The position numbers and the translations under genes were made by a program. The notes below the pieces were generated by a model. The model had not been told where the DNA came from, did no database searches, and saw only the letters and a program-made list of their open reading frames with translations. A stretch of DNA of 31,792 nucleotides from positions 1 to 31,792 of IMG/VR virus record IMGVR_UViG_3300021197_000113; one strand, 5' to 3'. Source of the stretch: a virus. Shown here piece after piece: positions 30,569-31,792 of this stretch (positions are counted from its first letter, which is position 1; each line of letters opens with the position of its first letter).

Positions 30569-31792
30569 TAGTCTTCTCCAATTATTTTCAATAGTCTGTC
30601 TGTTCTGTCTTTAACCGCGCCGCCCTTAGCATAAGGACTTGTAAACAACGATTCCTGTTTAGGGGTAGCAAATATACTGTCGCCAAATAGGTCGTACATA
30701 TAGTCTATTTCTGCTACCCCCATCTGTTTGGTAGTGGCTGTACGTTGTTGCGCCGCCTGTAGCGTAGCTAATTCTCGTGCTCGCTCTTCAAAGTCTCTTT
30801 CTTGTTGCTGCTGAGTAATTTGCGTTTGTAACTCCATGTTACGCTCTTGCTCTAGCTGCTGCTCTTGCTCAAACTGCTCTTGCGCTTGTAAGGCTTGATC
30901 TGCTGCGATTTGGTCGTTATAAGCATATAACCCTGTCGATGCAAACTGGCCTCCCAAAGTAACATCTTGACCTCCAAATGCTTGTTCTAGCATAGTCTGG
31001 TCATTTATGTCAATTACGCCGTCATTGTTAACATCATACTGCAATTGTTGGTCAGTTGGAACAAAAGAAGTAGGGTCTTCAAGCACTTCTTGTTGAGCAA
31101 TTACATCGGCTACAAAGTCTACGTGTGTCTGATCAACCTCACTAGCGGGCCTACCCACAAAGTCTGCCACGGTCTGTATGTCTAGCCCCAAAGACTCTAT
31201 CTGCTGTAGCACTGACTCGGATAACGAGGTAACGTCTTCTGACACGCCTGCTATCGCACCTTGAAGCGTCTCTGCGGTAGTGCCTAACTGCCCTGACAAC
31301 TCCGCAATAGCTTGATTAGTAGCTTCATCTCTAGTTATGCCACTTGCTTCTAGTTCGTCAATTCTGTTCTCTAAAGCAGTTTCTAACTGAGATACATCTT
31401 CAGATACAGCTTCTATATCACCGGCAAGTGCTTCCTCAGTAGTACCTAACTGATCTAGTATGCTTTGCTCGGTAGTACCTAGTTGATCTGCTAGTTCTGC
31501 AATAGCTTGATTAGTAGCTTCATCTCTAGTTATGCCGCTTGCTTCTAGTTCGTCAATCCTAGCGTTTAGCTCAGTACCTAAGTCAGTTACATCTTCAGAT
31601 ACAGCTTCTATATCACCGGCAAGTGCTTCCTCAGTAGTACCTAACTGATCTAGTATGCTTTGCTCGGTAGTACCTAGTTGATCTGCTAGTTCTGCAATAG
31701 CTTGATTAGTAGCTTCATCTCTAGTTATGCCGCTTGCTTCTAGTTCGTCAATCCTAGCGTTTAGCTCAGTACCTAAGTCAGTTACATCTTCA
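30568..31792 (-). CDS. 5'-truncated coiled-coil repeat protein with EF-hand loop (407 aa visible)
   Basis: The frame is open to the right edge, so the true start lies outside the window. A TTG at 31299 is only an internal Leu codon. The visible N-terminal part is a tandem repeat of 65 residues (two full copies and one shortened to 54), each with EDVTDLGTELNARIDELEAS, GITRDEATNQAIAEL and LGTTE units, typical of trimeric coiled-coil fibre or internal virion proteins of phages. Downstream comes an EF-hand-like loop DVNNDGVIDIND (31035-31000), then a Gln/Glu-rich coiled coil and a C-terminal SPYAKGGAVKDRTDRLLKII end. A structural role is likely, with possible calcium binding. Confidence 0.85.
   Translation of the reverse strand, partial: EDVTDLGTELNARIDELEASGITRDEATNQAIAELADQLGTTEQSILDQLGTTEEALAGDIEAVSEDVTDLGTELNARIDELEASGITRDEATNQAIAELADQLGTTEQSILDQLGTTEEALAGDIEAVSEDVSQLETALENRIDELEASGITRDEATNQAIAELSGQLGTTAETLQGAIAGVSEDVTSLSESVLQQIESLGLDIQTVADFVGRPASEVDQTHVDFVADVIAQQEVLEDPTSFVPTDQQLQYDVNNDGVIDINDQTMLEQAFGGQDVTLGGQFASTGLYAYNDQIAADQALQAQEQFEQEQQLEQERNMELQTQITQQQQERDFEERARELATLQAAQQRTATTKQMGVAEIDYMYDLFGDSIFATPKQESLFTSPYAKGGAVKDRTDRLLKIIGED
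31394..31792 (-). repeat. 195-bp in-frame tandem repeat
   Basis: Copies start at 31394 and 31589 and a third at 31784 runs off the edge; the period is exactly 195 bases (65 codons). A degenerate, shorter copy precedes them at about 31232-31393, lacking the 11-codon LGTTEQSILDQ unit. The full copies are nearly identical at DNA level, which suggests recent duplication or gene conversion. Confidence 0.9.

Noticed and set aside
31299-31299. TTG as the start of a 243-aa gene at the right edge
   Set aside because: The frame stays open to the window end, and the residues upstream continue the same 65-residue repeat, so the gene is truncated rather than starting here.

Overview
The window looks like part of a tailed double-stranded DNA phage (Caudoviricetes), probably from a marine or aquatic bacterium. 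The replication genes are typical of phages: a family A DNA polymerase, an SNF2-type helicase, a Cas4/RecB-like nuclease, a VRR-NUC nuclease, a DUF3310 protein, an SSB-like protein and a primase-helicase. Virion-type genes on the opposite strand have the 'MASGGI...' and 'RLSDGEFVIPADVV' style of marine phage structural proteins. The host cannot be named from the sequence. No integrase, tRNA, rRNA, CRISPR array or insertion sequence was seen. Genes are tightly packed, with many ATGA, TAATG, TGATG and TTGA stop/start overlaps.

Layout. (1) 1-982: a 195-aa protein of unknown function and a 47-aa membrane peptide, closed by a clean terminator at 988-1012. (2) 983-1744: a non-coding control region with three copies of a ~35-bp repeat, an AT-rich cluster of AATGTTAC words, a near-perfect sigma70 promoter (TTGACA-16-TATAAT) and two copies of a 20-bp palindrome. 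(3) 1745-8368: an accessory block in short operons. Four of them start 22-24 bases downstream of a palindrome GTTATAAC-ACGT-GTTATAAC. It holds a possible DUF3150-like protein, a MoxR-like AAA+ ATPase, a VWA/DUF2201-like protein, small proteins and several unknowns. (4) 8397-8774: a predicted secreted protein built of six (D/N)AWGN repeats. (5) 8804-20037: the replication and recombination block. (6) 20094-20131: a terminator at the convergence point. (7) 20133-31792, minus strand: a virion module with a giant 2241-aa polyvalent-type protein, two structural-type proteins, and the 3' part of a coiled-coil repeat protein that runs off the right edge.

How the parts may work together. The plus-strand replication proteins form a nearly self-contained replisome: polymerase, primase-helicase, SSB, extra helicase and nucleases. 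The palindrome-led block upstream could be an early or middle regulon, either under one regulator that binds the palindrome or driven by a promoter inside it. A MoxR/VWA pair usually acts as a chaperone-like remodelling machine; its target here is unknown. The minus-strand block is probably expressed late from a promoter beyond the right edge. The giant protein has a zincin-type metallopeptidase motif (HETTH, then Glu about 40 residues later) and is a good candidate for a protein injected with the DNA.

The strongest leads are the six-copy palindrome with fixed spacing to start codons, the palindrome-led MoxR/VWA/DUF3150-like cluster, the secreted AWGN-repeat protein, the Leu at the Phe762 position of the DNA polymerase, two structured intergenic elements, and the in-frame 195-bp tandem repeat at the right edge.
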